Shown piece after piece: positions 54,681 through 64,000 of a stretch of DNA of 64,000 nucleotides. Each line of letters starts with the position of its first letter. The stretch's first letter is position 1. Position numbers and translations under genes: made by a program. Below the pieces are notes generated by a model that was not told the origin of the DNA, ran no database searches, and saw only the letters and a program-made list of their open reading frames with translations. Source of the DNA: Nephrocerus scutellatus (taxonomy: Eukaryota > Arthropoda > Insecta > Diptera > Pipunculidae); NCBI GenBank assembly GCA_947095585.1, contig OX352763.1, forward strand, positions 42,706,010-42,770,009, given 5' to 3'.

Positions 54681-55462
54681 TATGGCAGATTTTTGCAACT
54701 ACATAATTAGTATGATATGAGTATCTGCACTCAGAGAAAAAACTGTACAAATAGATTTGCAAAAATCTCAGTGTTGATTAACATATCTGTCTTGATTGCG
54801 TTTCGAAATGAAAAGGACAATGTTTATTGATTTGGACAAGAGGAGGTCCTGTTGGGATCCTGCGCTTCCTGGAATTGTCACAAGGATAGTATACTGTATG
54901 TAATCCAATCAGACTCTGCACTTCTTGACGAAATTATACTTTTGTATCGAATCACAAATAGAAAGAAAAAACCGACAAACTAAACGACAGTCGGTCGCAA
55001 AGATTTTCTTTTTTTATTTTGTATTTTTTCGCTTTGCTTCCGCACGAACGTTTGATCTTCTTAGGTTTCCTTGGATTGTTTTGTGTTTTTTCAAACTAAG
55101 TTTATTTGAATAAAATTATGCAATTTTTGTATCCTTCTTGAATAACTGATTCACATTGGTTTTATGGTAAAAACAAGATAAGTATGGTCCATTTGCAGAG
55201 TAGTTCGCGGGTAAATGTATTGTTTTTAGTTTCCGAGCAATTAATACCATCTACAGCTAAACACCATACTGAAAATAGAGAACGGAATTTGGTTTATTTA
55301 CAATAAATGGACAAACGATAAGATAAGATAAGTTCTATTCAAAGAATCTATTGCGACGACAACAGCGACAACGATGATTGAAAAAAATCACAAAAATCAC
55401 TTTTTTGTCGACGTTTCTTTTGCGGCTGCTGTTACTTCGTTTCAATTCGTTATTGTTGTACA
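54681..55462. other. No recognisable feature
   Basis: AT-rich; a short GATAA repeat (ACGATAAGATAAGATAAG) at 55316. May include 5' UTR of the LINE. Nothing else seen. Confidence 0.4.
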
Positions 55463-55487
55463 TTTCTATTAAAATCTAAGGCCCCTA

Positions 55488-55990
55488 AACTTGAGTACAA
55501 TTGCTACATCGGGTCTGGTACGCCTAAAACCACCTTGCATCAAATAGATAGAATACAAAACCGTGCAATAAAACTTATCGGTGACGAAAACATTGCGAAA
55601 TCAAAAGATTCGCTTGAACACCGCAGGAACGTCTCCTGCTTGTCACTGTTTTATCGCTTCTTCCACCAGCGGTGCTCAACAAAAGTAGCCATTTGCATGC
55701 CACCTCTTCTTGAATTCAACCGCAATACTCGTGGCGCTCTAAATGCACATCAGTTTACCCTTAAGCCCATCTTCGGACGTACAGTTAAATTCAGGGATTC
55801 GTTCTTCAGCCGCACACCACGTATGTGGAATGCTCTGCCAAGCTCTGTCTTTCTACATCACTATGATCCACAGGCATTCAAGACACAAACTCATAGACAT
55901 CTCCTCTCTTCTTCTCCTTTTCTTTAACGCCCACGCTGTGCCAAGCATATTGCCGAACATAAGGGTGTGAACCCCTTTTTGAGTGCGCAA
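55488..55990 (+). pseudogene. CR1-like LINE, C-terminus and 3' end
   Basis: The clearest copy of this family's C-terminus: LKLEYNCYIGSGTPKTTLHQ, IDRIQNRAIKLIGDENIAKS, KDSLEHRRNVSCLSLFYRFF, MPPLLEFNRNTRGALNAHQF, LKPIFGRTVKFRDSFFSRTP, MWNALPSSVFLHHYD and THRHLLSSSPFL, stop at 55927. The 130-codon frame 55535-55927 is unbroken. The 3' UTR is short with CGCTGTGCCAAGCATATTG and GGGTGTGAACCCCTTTTT. 5'-truncated at about 55488, directly next to a piece of family A (55463-55487). Confidence 0.8.
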
Positions 55991-56225
55991 ATTATAAAAA
56001 AGGGGTCACCATACGATTTTTTTTTTATTGTTTTTACTTTTTACAAATTGCATGTTTTTGTGAATCGATCGAGTTCAAACTTTGGATAGGGGGTTTATAC
56101 CATAATTAACACATAATAGGCATATTTTGAAAGTGGTCAGACTCCTGAGTCAAGGGGTCACCATTTCACAAATTGTATACAGGTGTTTTAAAAAAATTAA
56201 CCCGATTTTATACACATGAGTCACA
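55991..56225 (-). repeat. Short repeats and family A debris
   Basis: AAGGGGTCACCATACGAT (55999) and AAGGGGTCACCATTTCAC (56155) are partial duplicates. TTGTATACAGGTGTTTT and TAACCCGATTTTATACACAT (56180-56215) fit family A in minus orientation. 55463-55487 (TTTCTATTAAAATCTAAGGC) also fits family A. Confidence 0.5.
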
Positions 56226-56259
56226 AAAACTGCGTTTGTTTGATTAGCAGTTATTTTAT

Positions 56260-56531
56260 TTTACACACAGGGAATGTAAAATGTTAATATCAGCCACATT
56301 TTTAAACTGAATTTTATGAAATTTTTAAGATATTTTATTGGCAGGTATGGGAAGGTTATAGGTATAGATGGAAGGGGAGAATGGTAAAATTTTAACACGA
56401 GATTAACAAACGTATTAGTAAGAAAATTTCAACGTAAATTATTGGCAGGTGAGGGAAGGCTATAGGCTATAGTACTCCCGTCACCTCGGGGGTTCATGTG
56501 TGCGGGTAGCAAAGCGCCAGGAAACAGCTAG
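56260..56531 (+). mobile_element. Helitron 3' end (second type)
   Basis: AATGTAAAATGTTAATATCAG (56275, given as shared with 34697), a duplicated TTATTGGCAGGT.TGGGAAGG-type phrase (56337, 56440), and the end GTGCGGGTAGCAAAGCGCC, GGAAACAGCTAG|T at 56531. No coding capacity. Confidence 0.6.
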
Positions 56532-56639
56532 TATGTTATAAACTAAAAAATTACTAAAACCTAAAACTAAATTAACCCACCGCAAACCCAAACTGGTTCC
56601 GCGGAATAATCTCATTTCTTTTACAGCCGGTCAAAATTT

Positions 56640-57600
56640 ACTTTAAAAACTTTCCCAATATTAGGCATGAAAATATCGGCTCGTACTTTGTCGGATCAAA
56701 AGGACATTCCTTTTTCTTTATTGCTGGAATTGTTAAGTACGTTCTTAAAAATAACGCAGTATTTTCGTAAGATTTAACCCAAAGATATTTCAACACAATA
56801 TTTGGAATATTATCCAAACCTGTCGATGGTTTATTATTTAATTTCTCGAAAATGTCTTTCAGTACGGTTAGTGTCGCAAAGTAGTCGTTTGTCTGCGAAA
56901 TCTCCCCATTTTTTCTCTCACTGGCTCATCTGAACTGCTAGAGCGAGATTCTATTTGATGCATCATTTCAAAGTAAACCCAATAAATCTGAGCATCTCTA
57001 CGCTGTCTTCACAAACAAATCTGATGCTGATGATTGGTGTGGTTTGGCTATCAATCCCAGCTTGCGATATGAGAATACTCTGATCTCGTTGGAATTTTCA
57101 ACTCTGAGACAGCAATGAAACTACGTGACTTAAAATTTAGATTTATTTTAGAAAACGTTCCTCGAATCTTCCTTTATTATATTTACTGCGCTTTGTCTAC
57201 CGTTGTGTTGTGGATGCTCTTGCAGAATTGGTGTTCAAAAATAGTTTTGACATTTCTTAAGAGGTATTTCAGTCTTACAAATTCGCTATTGATCGGTACA
57301 TCAAGAAACTGCCGTCGTATTTTGCTAATTTTCGTTATTAAAAAACTTTGGTGAATCTGAAGAGTGCGTATTTCACGGTATATGTACCATTCCTGTAGAA
57401 TTCTTGCTCTTGATTTTTGGGACTGTCGAGTTGATACTCGCCAGGATCACTGAGTTCAATATTTCATCAATGCAAAGATCGCATTCCTCGTTCGTTAGGT
57501 TCCTGGAGTTGGGAGCTTCAGAAAAGAAAAACAAAACTATGTCTGCATCCTCTTATGGTCGTTCCTCGAACCTGTTCCAATTGCTTTTCTAAAATTTAAC
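56640..57600 (-). pseudogene. I-like LINE, linker and RT start
   Basis: Minus strand: SNWNRFEERP (about 57590), NSRNLTNEECDLCIDEILNS, VILASINSTVPKIKSKNSTG (about 57480-57380), then broken frames with RYFSLTNSLL-opposite sequence, VYFEMMHQIESRSSSSDEP (about 56950), and DIFEKLNNKPSTGLDNIPNI followed by VLKYLWVK (about 56860-56780). The last is the RT start motif (K-S-S-G-L-D-N-I-P-N). The order endonuclease linker to RT0-1 fits I/Jockey-type LINEs. Many frame changes; the catalytic RT core is absent. Confidence 0.55.
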
Positions 57601-58863
57601 TTAGGAATTGCTGTTCGGCTTGCGAGGGCGAATAGTGATTCGTCAGTAAGCGAAGCTGTTATTATTGCTTTGTGTCGCTTTCATACGGCAATAACAGGAT
57701 CTTTTTTTCATGACCACATTGTTTTGATTAGCGCGTTCATTGTTAGGGTACAGAGTTAAGATTTCTCTATTTCGTGTCAGTTATCAGTTCCATTTGCAAA
57801 ACTTTTTACCCAAATCCGTAACTTTGAATTACTAAGGTGCATTAGTCTAACAACATCTAAAGCAACAACAAAAATGTTTCGTCTGATTAACATGATATCA
57901 CAGATTCGAGATAATACCTTTATTGAACGGTACTGTGCGCGTTACATTTAAAAGGCACAATTAGCCATCTGGGAAGTTGGAAAAGTTTATGCAAAAATTC
58001 AAGTTGTCTAATGCACTAAAATCTGACATACAGTCCGTAACATTTGGATAGCCTCAGACGTATTTTTTCTTAAAATCACTTATTTTTGGTACGTTCTTGA
58101 TGTTTACTTACAGTTTTGAATAATGAGAGACAAGGTAAGACTGAGCCGTTAAGATTAAGAGAAGTACTGGTTTCTTAAAGTTAACGGAATTTTCTGAGTT
58201 AATTTTGTTTGAGGTCACTCAAATGTGAATTTTTATTGTAACAGTAGAATAGAATGTACAAACGCACGGCGTTAGTGTTTATAACAAACATAGAAGGTAT
58301 GTGTAAAAAACCGCTAGAAAAGCATCAAGCCTCTTTATAGCTATTCTACTAACGCTTACTGATATACGTAGTTGTGTTGGATAGGTGAGATAATCAAAAG
58401 AAAACAACATCAGAGCACTCAGACCGTCGGTCCATTATACTCGTCAACGTTGACAGATAAGAAATTCATTTTGTTCCAAAACATTTTACTTCTAATGTCA
58501 CTGTGTTGCATGTAATTGCAACATAGTGAATCATCGTTCATGTAGGATATTTCTTCGTATATCTCCGGAAGTTGTCTTTAATATGTCGCTAAAATAGTTC
58601 TGTTGATAACACTTCAAATAACAATAACATGTGTTCCTATTAAGTCAAAAAACCAACAGTGCACTCCTTATAAACTAAATCGACTGAAACAACAATCAGG
58701 TAGCATGTATCTCTCTATTGTTTTTTGTTAGTCATGCGACGAATGCGCTGCATATATTGCATTAGTAGGTTTTCCAATTCGAATATTCCAATATTGAATT
58801 GTTCGAATAATTCAAGGGATTTTGACTTTTCAATTATTTGAATAGTTTTAAAAAAATATATGA
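57601..58863. other. Unassigned 1.3 kb
   Basis: No motif recognised. GTAGGTTTTCCAATTCGAA at 58767 has an inverted relative near 62025 (see findings). Confidence 0.4.
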
Positions 58864-59345
58864 TTATACTTTTTTTTACATAGTTAAAGGAAGTATAGTA
58901 ATCATGAAAATTTTCGAATTCGGGATTTTTGCATATTTACTCATTAGCGTATCTCCTGAGTCAGCAAAAGCGAAAATAAAAAAATCTCTGTCTGTCTGTA
59001 TGTCGGTATGTCTGTCTGTGTCCAGTCTACTACCCAGACGACTGAACTTATTGGGATGAAAATTCATATTTAAGCGTTTTACATAAATTGCGATGTACCA
59101 CATGATTTTGACGGAAATCTGACAGCGGAAAGTGACAGTTTATCTTGACAGCTTTTCGAGATTTTGTAAATATCTCAAAAAGTATAGCACTTAGGAGGAA
59201 CCAATTCCTCCTAAGTGCTATACTTATATACTTATAAGGGCAAAAGGAATTTAAACAAAAAATAACAAAAAAAAATTTAATATACATTTACTGAAGATTC
59301 CTGCCCGCTCCGTAAAAGAAAGTCGTGCTGTGCCCATACCTCAAT
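58864..59345 (+). mobile_element. DINE-1-like element (family B) with hairpin
   Basis: 5' end TTATACTTTTTTTTACATAG, then GTATAGTAATCATGAAAATT, CTCCTGAGTCAGCAAAAGC, a clear GTCT microsatellite (58990-59025, CTGTCTGTCTGTATGTCGG), CCCAGACGACTGAACTTATT, a perfect hairpin (59180-59225), and the 3' part TATACATTTACTGAAGATTC with TCCGTAAAAGAAAGTCGT. A GTCY microsatellite between a 5' inverted motif and a 3' hairpin is the DINE-1 plan. No coding capacity. Confidence 0.75.
59180..59225. repeat. Perfect 21-bp stem, 4-base loop
   Basis: AAGTATAGCACTTAGGAGGA (59180 on) pairs exactly with its inverse ending at 59225; the loop is CCAA. It lies inside the family B element. The copy at 31060 lacks it, and 37450 shows only a diverged half (TACTTATGAGAAAGTGC in minus). 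Confidence 0.9.
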
Positions 59346-59699
59346 TTTTTTTTCTGTAATTAATTGTTTCTTTTAAAAAATATCATTTAAAATACAGTTT
59401 TTTTTCTTGCTGTAAACTGGACCATAGTCCACTCATGTAAACCCTTCAAAACTCTTATTTCCAGTTGGGCAGTTCTAAAAAGAGGACAAATAATCTTTCT
59501 ATTTTTTTTATGCATTGCAAACGATCAATCCAACGACAACAGCAATGAAATGCGTTGCGGGTCTCACAAGAACAATGACTAGAACTTGTCTCAATTTTGA
59601 AACCTTTGATTTGTTTAATCTGATTGTCTGGAATTATAACATTTTTATGAATTAAAAAGATTATTTTATTATTACTGTATTATTTTTTCATATTAATTC
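59346..59699. other. No recognisable feature
   Basis: AT-rich, nothing matched. Confidence 0.4.
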
Positions 59700-60300
59700 G
59701 AATATTGGGATTTATTCAAATATTTGTATGGAGTAACTCCGATGAACAACACTTTTTGTAAAATTTTTGGAAGTGATTGGGTCGTTCGGGGGGGGGGGGG
59801 GCTTTCCCGATATTCTTCAAATTTTATACGCATGTGTATCTCCGACGGACAACACTTTTTGTAAAACCTTAGAATTGATCGGGCCCCTGGGTCAGGGGCG
59901 CCCATATAACTTTTGTAAAAAAAGCAGCCGATTTTCTGCAAATTTTGTATGCACGTGTAACTCCGACGAACAACACTTTTTGTAAAAGTTTTAGAGTGAT
60001 CCGCCCCCGGTGTCGGAAGGATCCATAAAAAAATTTAAAAAATGTACCCGATTTTCATCAAATTTTATACACACGTGTTTAATCCTATGGACAACGCTTT
60101 TTGTAAACATTCGGAAGTGGCACCAGGACCGAGGGGCTCCAATATAATTTTTTTTAAATTAGCCCAATTTTCTTCAAATTTTATACACATGTATCTCCTA
60201 TGGAAACATTTTTTTAAAAAAGTTTACCCGATATTATTCAAACTTTGCATATTTTGTATCCCCGATTAGGGAATTTACACATTTTTATGGGGTTTTTATT
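59700..60300 (-). mobile_element. Family A, 5' end and about five units
   Basis: Minus strand: 5' TAAAAACCCCATAAAAATGT and AATTCCCTAATCGGGGATAC (60295-60250), then units with ACACATGTGT-like starts, AAATTTGAAGAAAATYGGG and CACTTTTTGTAAAA boxes down to about 59740. A G12 run lies at 59789. The 3' part is missing. Confidence 0.8.
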
Positions 60301-60309
60301 CAATATATC

Positions 60310-60680
60310 AATTCACAGCTCAGGTGGAGCAATCTGTCAAACTGTGCCATATCAAAAATGATGTGGCCATCCTTCAGCATAAGGAAAACCACCGAGTTGT
60401 TATCTAGAACCCGAACGGATATTGCCAGAGTTGAGGCTATCAGCACGGGCCACTGGCCAGTGGGCAGCCATGCTGCCAATCTAGGTATACCGCACAACAA
60501 CTTCTGTAGAAGTTACAAAGATGGAAATGAGAAAGAAAATCTCATACACTTCTCCGCAGTTGTCCGGCGACAGAACAATCAAGACACCGCTCTTTAGGTA
60601 AGCCATTTTTTGCCGACATGAAATAACTCTCAGAATACGGGATCATCGAATTGATTTCTGAACGCTTCATGCTACGTCCC
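60310..60680 (+). pseudogene. LINE RNase H/zinc-finger C-terminus
   Basis: Plus-strand frame 60358-60597 reads TTELLSRTRTDIARVEAIST, GHWPVGSHAANLGIPHNNFC, RSYKDGNEKENLIHFSAVV. I/R1/LOA-type LINEs end their RNase H domain with T-G-H-W...H...L-G-I and a C-x2-C...H...C finger (C-R-S-C...E...H-F-x-C). Here Cys to Tyr (CRSY) and loss of the last Cys break the finger. Downstream pieces in another frame (ELISERFMLRPSKF) extend the match. It lies between two head-to-head family A copies. Confidence 0.6.
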
Positions 60681-61918
60681 TCGAAATTTGTGGTATAAAA
60701 AACAACCCATAAAAATTAAAATTTTTCATTTAAATTCTCTAATCGCAGAAATTGATATGGGAGCCCCTCGATCCTGGGCCATTTTTTTTTTATTGTAGGA
60801 GAAAATCATCGAAACAAACATTTGACATCAGATGCTAAAATTGAAAAAGCTCAGATCATTTTATTCTGAGCACTTAGAGCCCACTCATACTCTGAGCAAA
60901 TAAGAAACACGAACATTTATCTTGAGAACTCTTTGACTGCTCTGAACTAATTTATGAAAACGCGAAATGACAGAATATTGCGAAAACTTGTTGTTCTATC
61001 TGTAAGTTGATATCGACAACAAAAAAAACGACATCAATAAAAATACAATTCAGTGGTACCCAGACACTTACTCGAAAAACATTTGCTCGAAAAACATTTG
61101 CTAGAAAATGTATAAAACGACATTTGCTCGAAAAACATTTGCTAGAAAAACATTTTCTCGAAAACTAAATAGTCTATGTTTTCATCCTTCTAAAAACTAT
61201 CGCGAGTAATTTTTGTTCGCGAAACGTGAGTTTTTTTTTAGATTTTTCGGTTATTTATTTTACCAAAAAATTACGTTCGAGCAAATGTTTTTCGAGAAAA
61301 TGTTTTCGAGCAAATGTTTTTCGAGAAAATGTTTTCGAGCAAATGTGTTTCGAGAAAATGTTTTTCTAGCAAATGTTTTTCTAGAAAATGTCATGGAATC
61401 AATTCAGTATATAATAAAAATGTAAGTTGAAGTAAGCATAAAACATGTATGTCTCGTTTCATTTGCTGGGTTCATTTGTGCGTGAGCTAAGATTTCTCTC
61501 TCTCTCTCCACCACCACAAAAACCATGCAGCGCAGCCGACTGCGCAGCACACACCGCACACAGTCCATAAAGGGCGACGAATATCTGATGCCAGTATAGA
61601 TATTTAAAAAATGTATAAGGGCCTTGCGGCCGAACCCGGGACCCGATCACTACCAAATTTTCGAAAAAGTATTGTTTATTGGGTATACACATGTGTTTAA
61701 AATTTGAAGAAAATCGAGTAAATTTTTTAAAATTTTTGTTTGGGAGCCCCCCGACCCCGCAGCCCGAGGGGCCTCAAAATTTAATAGAAAGTGTTGTCTC
61801 CGGAAATACACATGTGTGCAAAATTTCAATAAAATCGGGCCATGGGAAGTGGGTTAAAAATTTATCGCAAGAATCCACGACCGACGGCCCACGGGCAAGT
61901 GAAGTTAATATAGAGAAT
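60681..61918 (+). mobile_element. Family A, long copy with both ends
   Basis: 5' AACAACCCATAAAAATTAAA, TTTAAATTCTCTAATCGCAG; unique part with AAAAAGCTCAGATCATTTTA, TTGATATCGACAAC and CTCTCTCTCTC; satellite units 61640-61850 (GGTATACACATGTGTTTAAA, GGAAATACACATGTGTGC); 3' end CACGGGCAAGTGAAG, TTAATATAGAGAATTTAAA (61895-61922). TTTAAATTCTCTA is present at both ends as an inverted repeat. Colinear with 27530-26291 except for an inserted element at 61054-61399. Confidence 0.8.
61054..61399. mobile_element. Foldback-like element of inverted 15-bp repeats
   Basis: The left arm is tandem CTCGAAAAACATTTG units (61070-61160) and the right arm the inverse, CAAATGTTTTTCGAG units (61275-61390), some in ~29-bp dimers. 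The centre (61161-61270) is unique. Flanks are CAATTCAG at 61046-61053 and 61400-61407; the related copy at 26291-27530 has the uninterrupted site. An array of short direct repeats in inverted arms is the plan of Foldback elements. No coding capacity. Confidence 0.75.
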
Positions 61919-62561
61919 TTAAAAATGGATCACTATAGCGCTAATTGAGGACCTCGCAAGTATAGCGAGGTTCAACACTCTACCTACCAACCTATTCGAT
62001 ATTTGAATAGTTACAAAAGTCGAAATTTTGGAAAACCTACGCACTAGCATTTTCGACTCAATACAAAAAGGAGAAACATTGTAGTTAATTTAGTGTTACC
62101 AACTTATTTGATCAAGCGAAATTTATTTAATTAGTTTTAATAAAAACACAACTAATTTTATATTTTAATAATTTCACATTTAATTTAATTTAATAAGTTC
62201 ACAATTTTATACTGGGCAACTTTTAAATGCACACAAAAACACTTATAATATTGTTCTTTACAATAATTCTCTTAGGTGGCAGCTTTTACTCATTGAAAAG
62301 CTTCCAGAGACGTCCAATCTTATAGACAGAAATATCGAGAAAAGTCTAGAAAATTGTAGCCTTATTCCCTTATTTACAACTAACGGTACTCATATGTAAT
62401 GAGTCATCTTCTAAAAATAAACTACATGTACACTCATGTTCTTCCACAAAAACCGGGCAAACCGCACAAACCGGTCTGAGTACATTTTTGACCAGTACAT
62501 AATGATTCAAACTTACAGGCGGTTACATTTCAAATTTCAAATAATCTAATAAGTCGTAAGC
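61919..62561. other. No recognisable feature
   Basis: AT-rich; 61985-62045 holds the inverted relative of 58764-58850. Nothing coding. Confidence 0.4.
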
Positions 62562-62815
62562 CGCTTTTGCGGTGAGGCAGAGGACACGCCAGAACACATA
62601 CCTTTTATATGTGATGCCCTCACCCGAAAAAGACTTCAATACCTTAAGTCTCACACAGTTCTATGGCATAATGCCAGACCTATCGACCTGGCAGATATAT
62701 TGGCATTCATTAAAGGTCTAAAACATCGCATAATGTGGTAGACGTCTGGGATGCACAATAGACCTAAAGGTCGCAGTACTCAAAGCTTTCATACCCACCA
62801 ACAATAAAAAAAAAG
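62562..62815 (+). pseudogene. LINE C-terminal finger and 3' end
   Basis: Frame to the stop at 62739: RFCGEAEDTPEHIPFICDAL, TRKRLQYLKSHTVLWHNARP and DLADILAFIKGLKHRIMW. R-F-C-G-E...E-H...C-D-A-L...R-L fits the C-terminal zinc finger of Jockey/R1-type LINEs; the first Cys is not visible. The end has ACCTAAAGGTCGCAGTACTC and an A-rich tail at 62805-62812. A distinct family from 60310-60680. Strongly 5'-truncated. Confidence 0.6.
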
Positions 62816-63535
62816 TCCTATAACCTAAAATTATGCTATTTTTGATTCTAATTTTAGTGCTTATTTTTGGACGAGCCTGTACATTGAGATTTATCTAGGA
62901 TTCGACCCCATTATCCTGCGCTATTAACTACTTTTCCTAACAATATAATGACGTTGCGCGTACATTGGGATGAACAGACTAAAAATGGAGACGGAACTGC
63001 ATTACTTGGTATTCATTATCATGATATTCAGTAGAGAGATTGCCAGATAGAATAAATGAACTTAAACATAATATGGAAAAGAATAAGTAAACTAACAAAA
63101 TTATACAATTGAATTTACGTTAAAATATTGACTTATATATGAATTCTTAACTTGAAGAAAAATGGTCTATATGATTTTAACGTATTAATAAATGGTTCAT
63201 AAGAAAATAAATGTATATGCGTGAGTCGATATGCGAAATTCATCAGCTTTCGGCCACCTTAAGATTCCCTGTAGCAGGAAAGTCTTCGAGGACTCTAAAT
63301 TTTTAACTACAGCATCTGTTGATTATCTTACTATGCAAAGAATAAGATCAATGTCGAAGGTTATCTTACTATACAAACAGTAAGAGTAATGAAAACAAGA
63401 TAAAGGTACCAAGTTTGCGTGATCAAAGTATCACACACTAAATTTTTTGAGTAAGATGACATTCATTGATTGATCGAACATATACATACTTTAAAGTAAA
63501 CACTTAATGCTAAGTAAGCTAAAATTGAATAAAAT
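62816..63535. other. No recognisable feature
   Basis: AT-rich, no motif or repeat matched. Confidence 0.4.
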
Positions 63536-63843
63536 GCAATAACAAAAAATGCACACTTTTTTAGAAAAAGTGTTTTCAATCGGAGATACACATCTATATA
63601 AAATTTAATGAAATTCGAGTACAATTTAAAAAAAAAACAAATTGTAGTGGTGCCCACGGACCCCGAGGCCAATTTTCCAATTTTTATAGAAAGTGTTGTC
63701 ACCGGAAATACACATGTGTGCAAAGTTTTAACAAAATCTGGCTTAATAAAATGTATCCAAAATTCCACGACAAACAGACAGACAAACAAAAACGACAGAC
63801 AGATTCACGGGCAAGCGAAGTTAATATAGAGAATTTAAAAAAT
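63536..63843 (+). mobile_element. Family A, 3' part with GACA tract
   Basis: Two satellite units (TCGGAGATACACATCTAT at 63580; GGAAATACACATGTGTGC at 63705), then a (GACA)n-like tract (63770-63803) in place of the CCAG tract, and the 3' end CACGGGCAAGCGAAG, TTAATATAGAGAATTT (63808-63838). Confidence 0.8.
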
Positions 63844-63857
63844 CAATGTTTTAGGCC

Positions 63858-64000
63858 AAAGAAAAAAACAACCCATAAAAATTAAATTTTTTTTTGTAAA
63901 TTCCCTAATCGGAGATACACACACACACACACTGCGTGCTCGGCTTGTGCCAAAATCATCCACGAAATGACGCAGCGGCAGCGAACAGCGCTGCTCACAA
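63858..64000 (+). mobile_element. Family A, start of another copy
   Basis: AACAACCCATAAAAATTAAA, then TAAATTCCCTAATCGGAGAT and an (AC)n run (63917-63933). It starts 15-20 bp after the previous copy ends, so two copies lie head to tail. The window ends inside it. Confidence 0.75.

Noticed and set aside
57115..57354. 79-codon plus frame
   Set aside because: Opposite-strand shadow of the I-like LINE linker on the minus strand.
61070..61390. CRISPR-like short repeats
   Set aside because: Repeats are contiguous and inverted between two arms; a Foldback-like element explains them.

Overview
This window reads as repeat-rich, intergenic or heterochromatic DNA from an insect, most likely a fly (Diptera; tephritid-like is my weak guess). 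The evidence is AT-rich sequence, no ribosome-binding sites or operons, a tRNA-derived SINE, non-LTR retrotransposons of Jockey, RTE, CR1-like and I-like type, Tc1/mariner transposons, Helitrons with a TC...CTAG structure, and DINE-1-like elements with a GTCT microsatellite. I found no convincing intact host gene. Almost every protein-like signal belongs to a transposable element, usually broken. Clade names are from motif recognition by eye, with no database search.

Layout. 0.7-4.1 kb: a CR1-like LINE (+) broken by a SINE and an RTE LINE (-), then an inverted second copy of the CR1-like 3' end. 4.7-5.7 kb: a satellite-bearing element, here called family A. 6.4-9.7 kb: inverted-repeat debris, a SINE fragment and a LINE RT fragment. 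11-15.1 kb: RTE, CR1-like and two Helitron remnants. 17.0-23.7 kb: a DUF7869-like ORF remnant, a Helitron with a tandem array, an RTE LINE and a mariner split by an internally deleted Jockey element. 24.8-25.1 kb: a possible relic of a secreted-peptide gene. 26.2-29.9 kb: a large family A copy, then a Helitron carrying a SINE. 30.8-34.8 kb: a DINE-1-like element, a 5'-truncated Jockey LINE with an intact 477-codon RT frame, an RTE endonuclease piece and a Helitron 3' end. 36.7-37.7 kb: a DINE-1-like element interrupted by family A. 40.5-43.3 kb: the longest CR1-like copy. 43.4-44.9 kb: a Tc1-like transposon with about 235-bp inverted repeats. 47.5-56.5 kb: a mariner nested in a Helitron, a second Helitron 5' end, family A split by a nearly full-length two-ORF LINE, and within that LINE a hairpin MITE with 114 identical arm bases. 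56.6-64 kb: an I-like LINE remnant, another DINE-1-like element with a perfect hairpin, four family A copies and a Foldback-like element.

The elements share no pathway. The main information is the relative age of insertions (who sits inside whom) and several non-autonomous families. I did not find a previously undescribed cellular system. The items most worth checking are family A, the Foldback-like element at 61054-61399, the hairpin MITE at 50153-50576, and the Lys/Pro-rich minisatellite tail fused in frame to the Helitron helicase.
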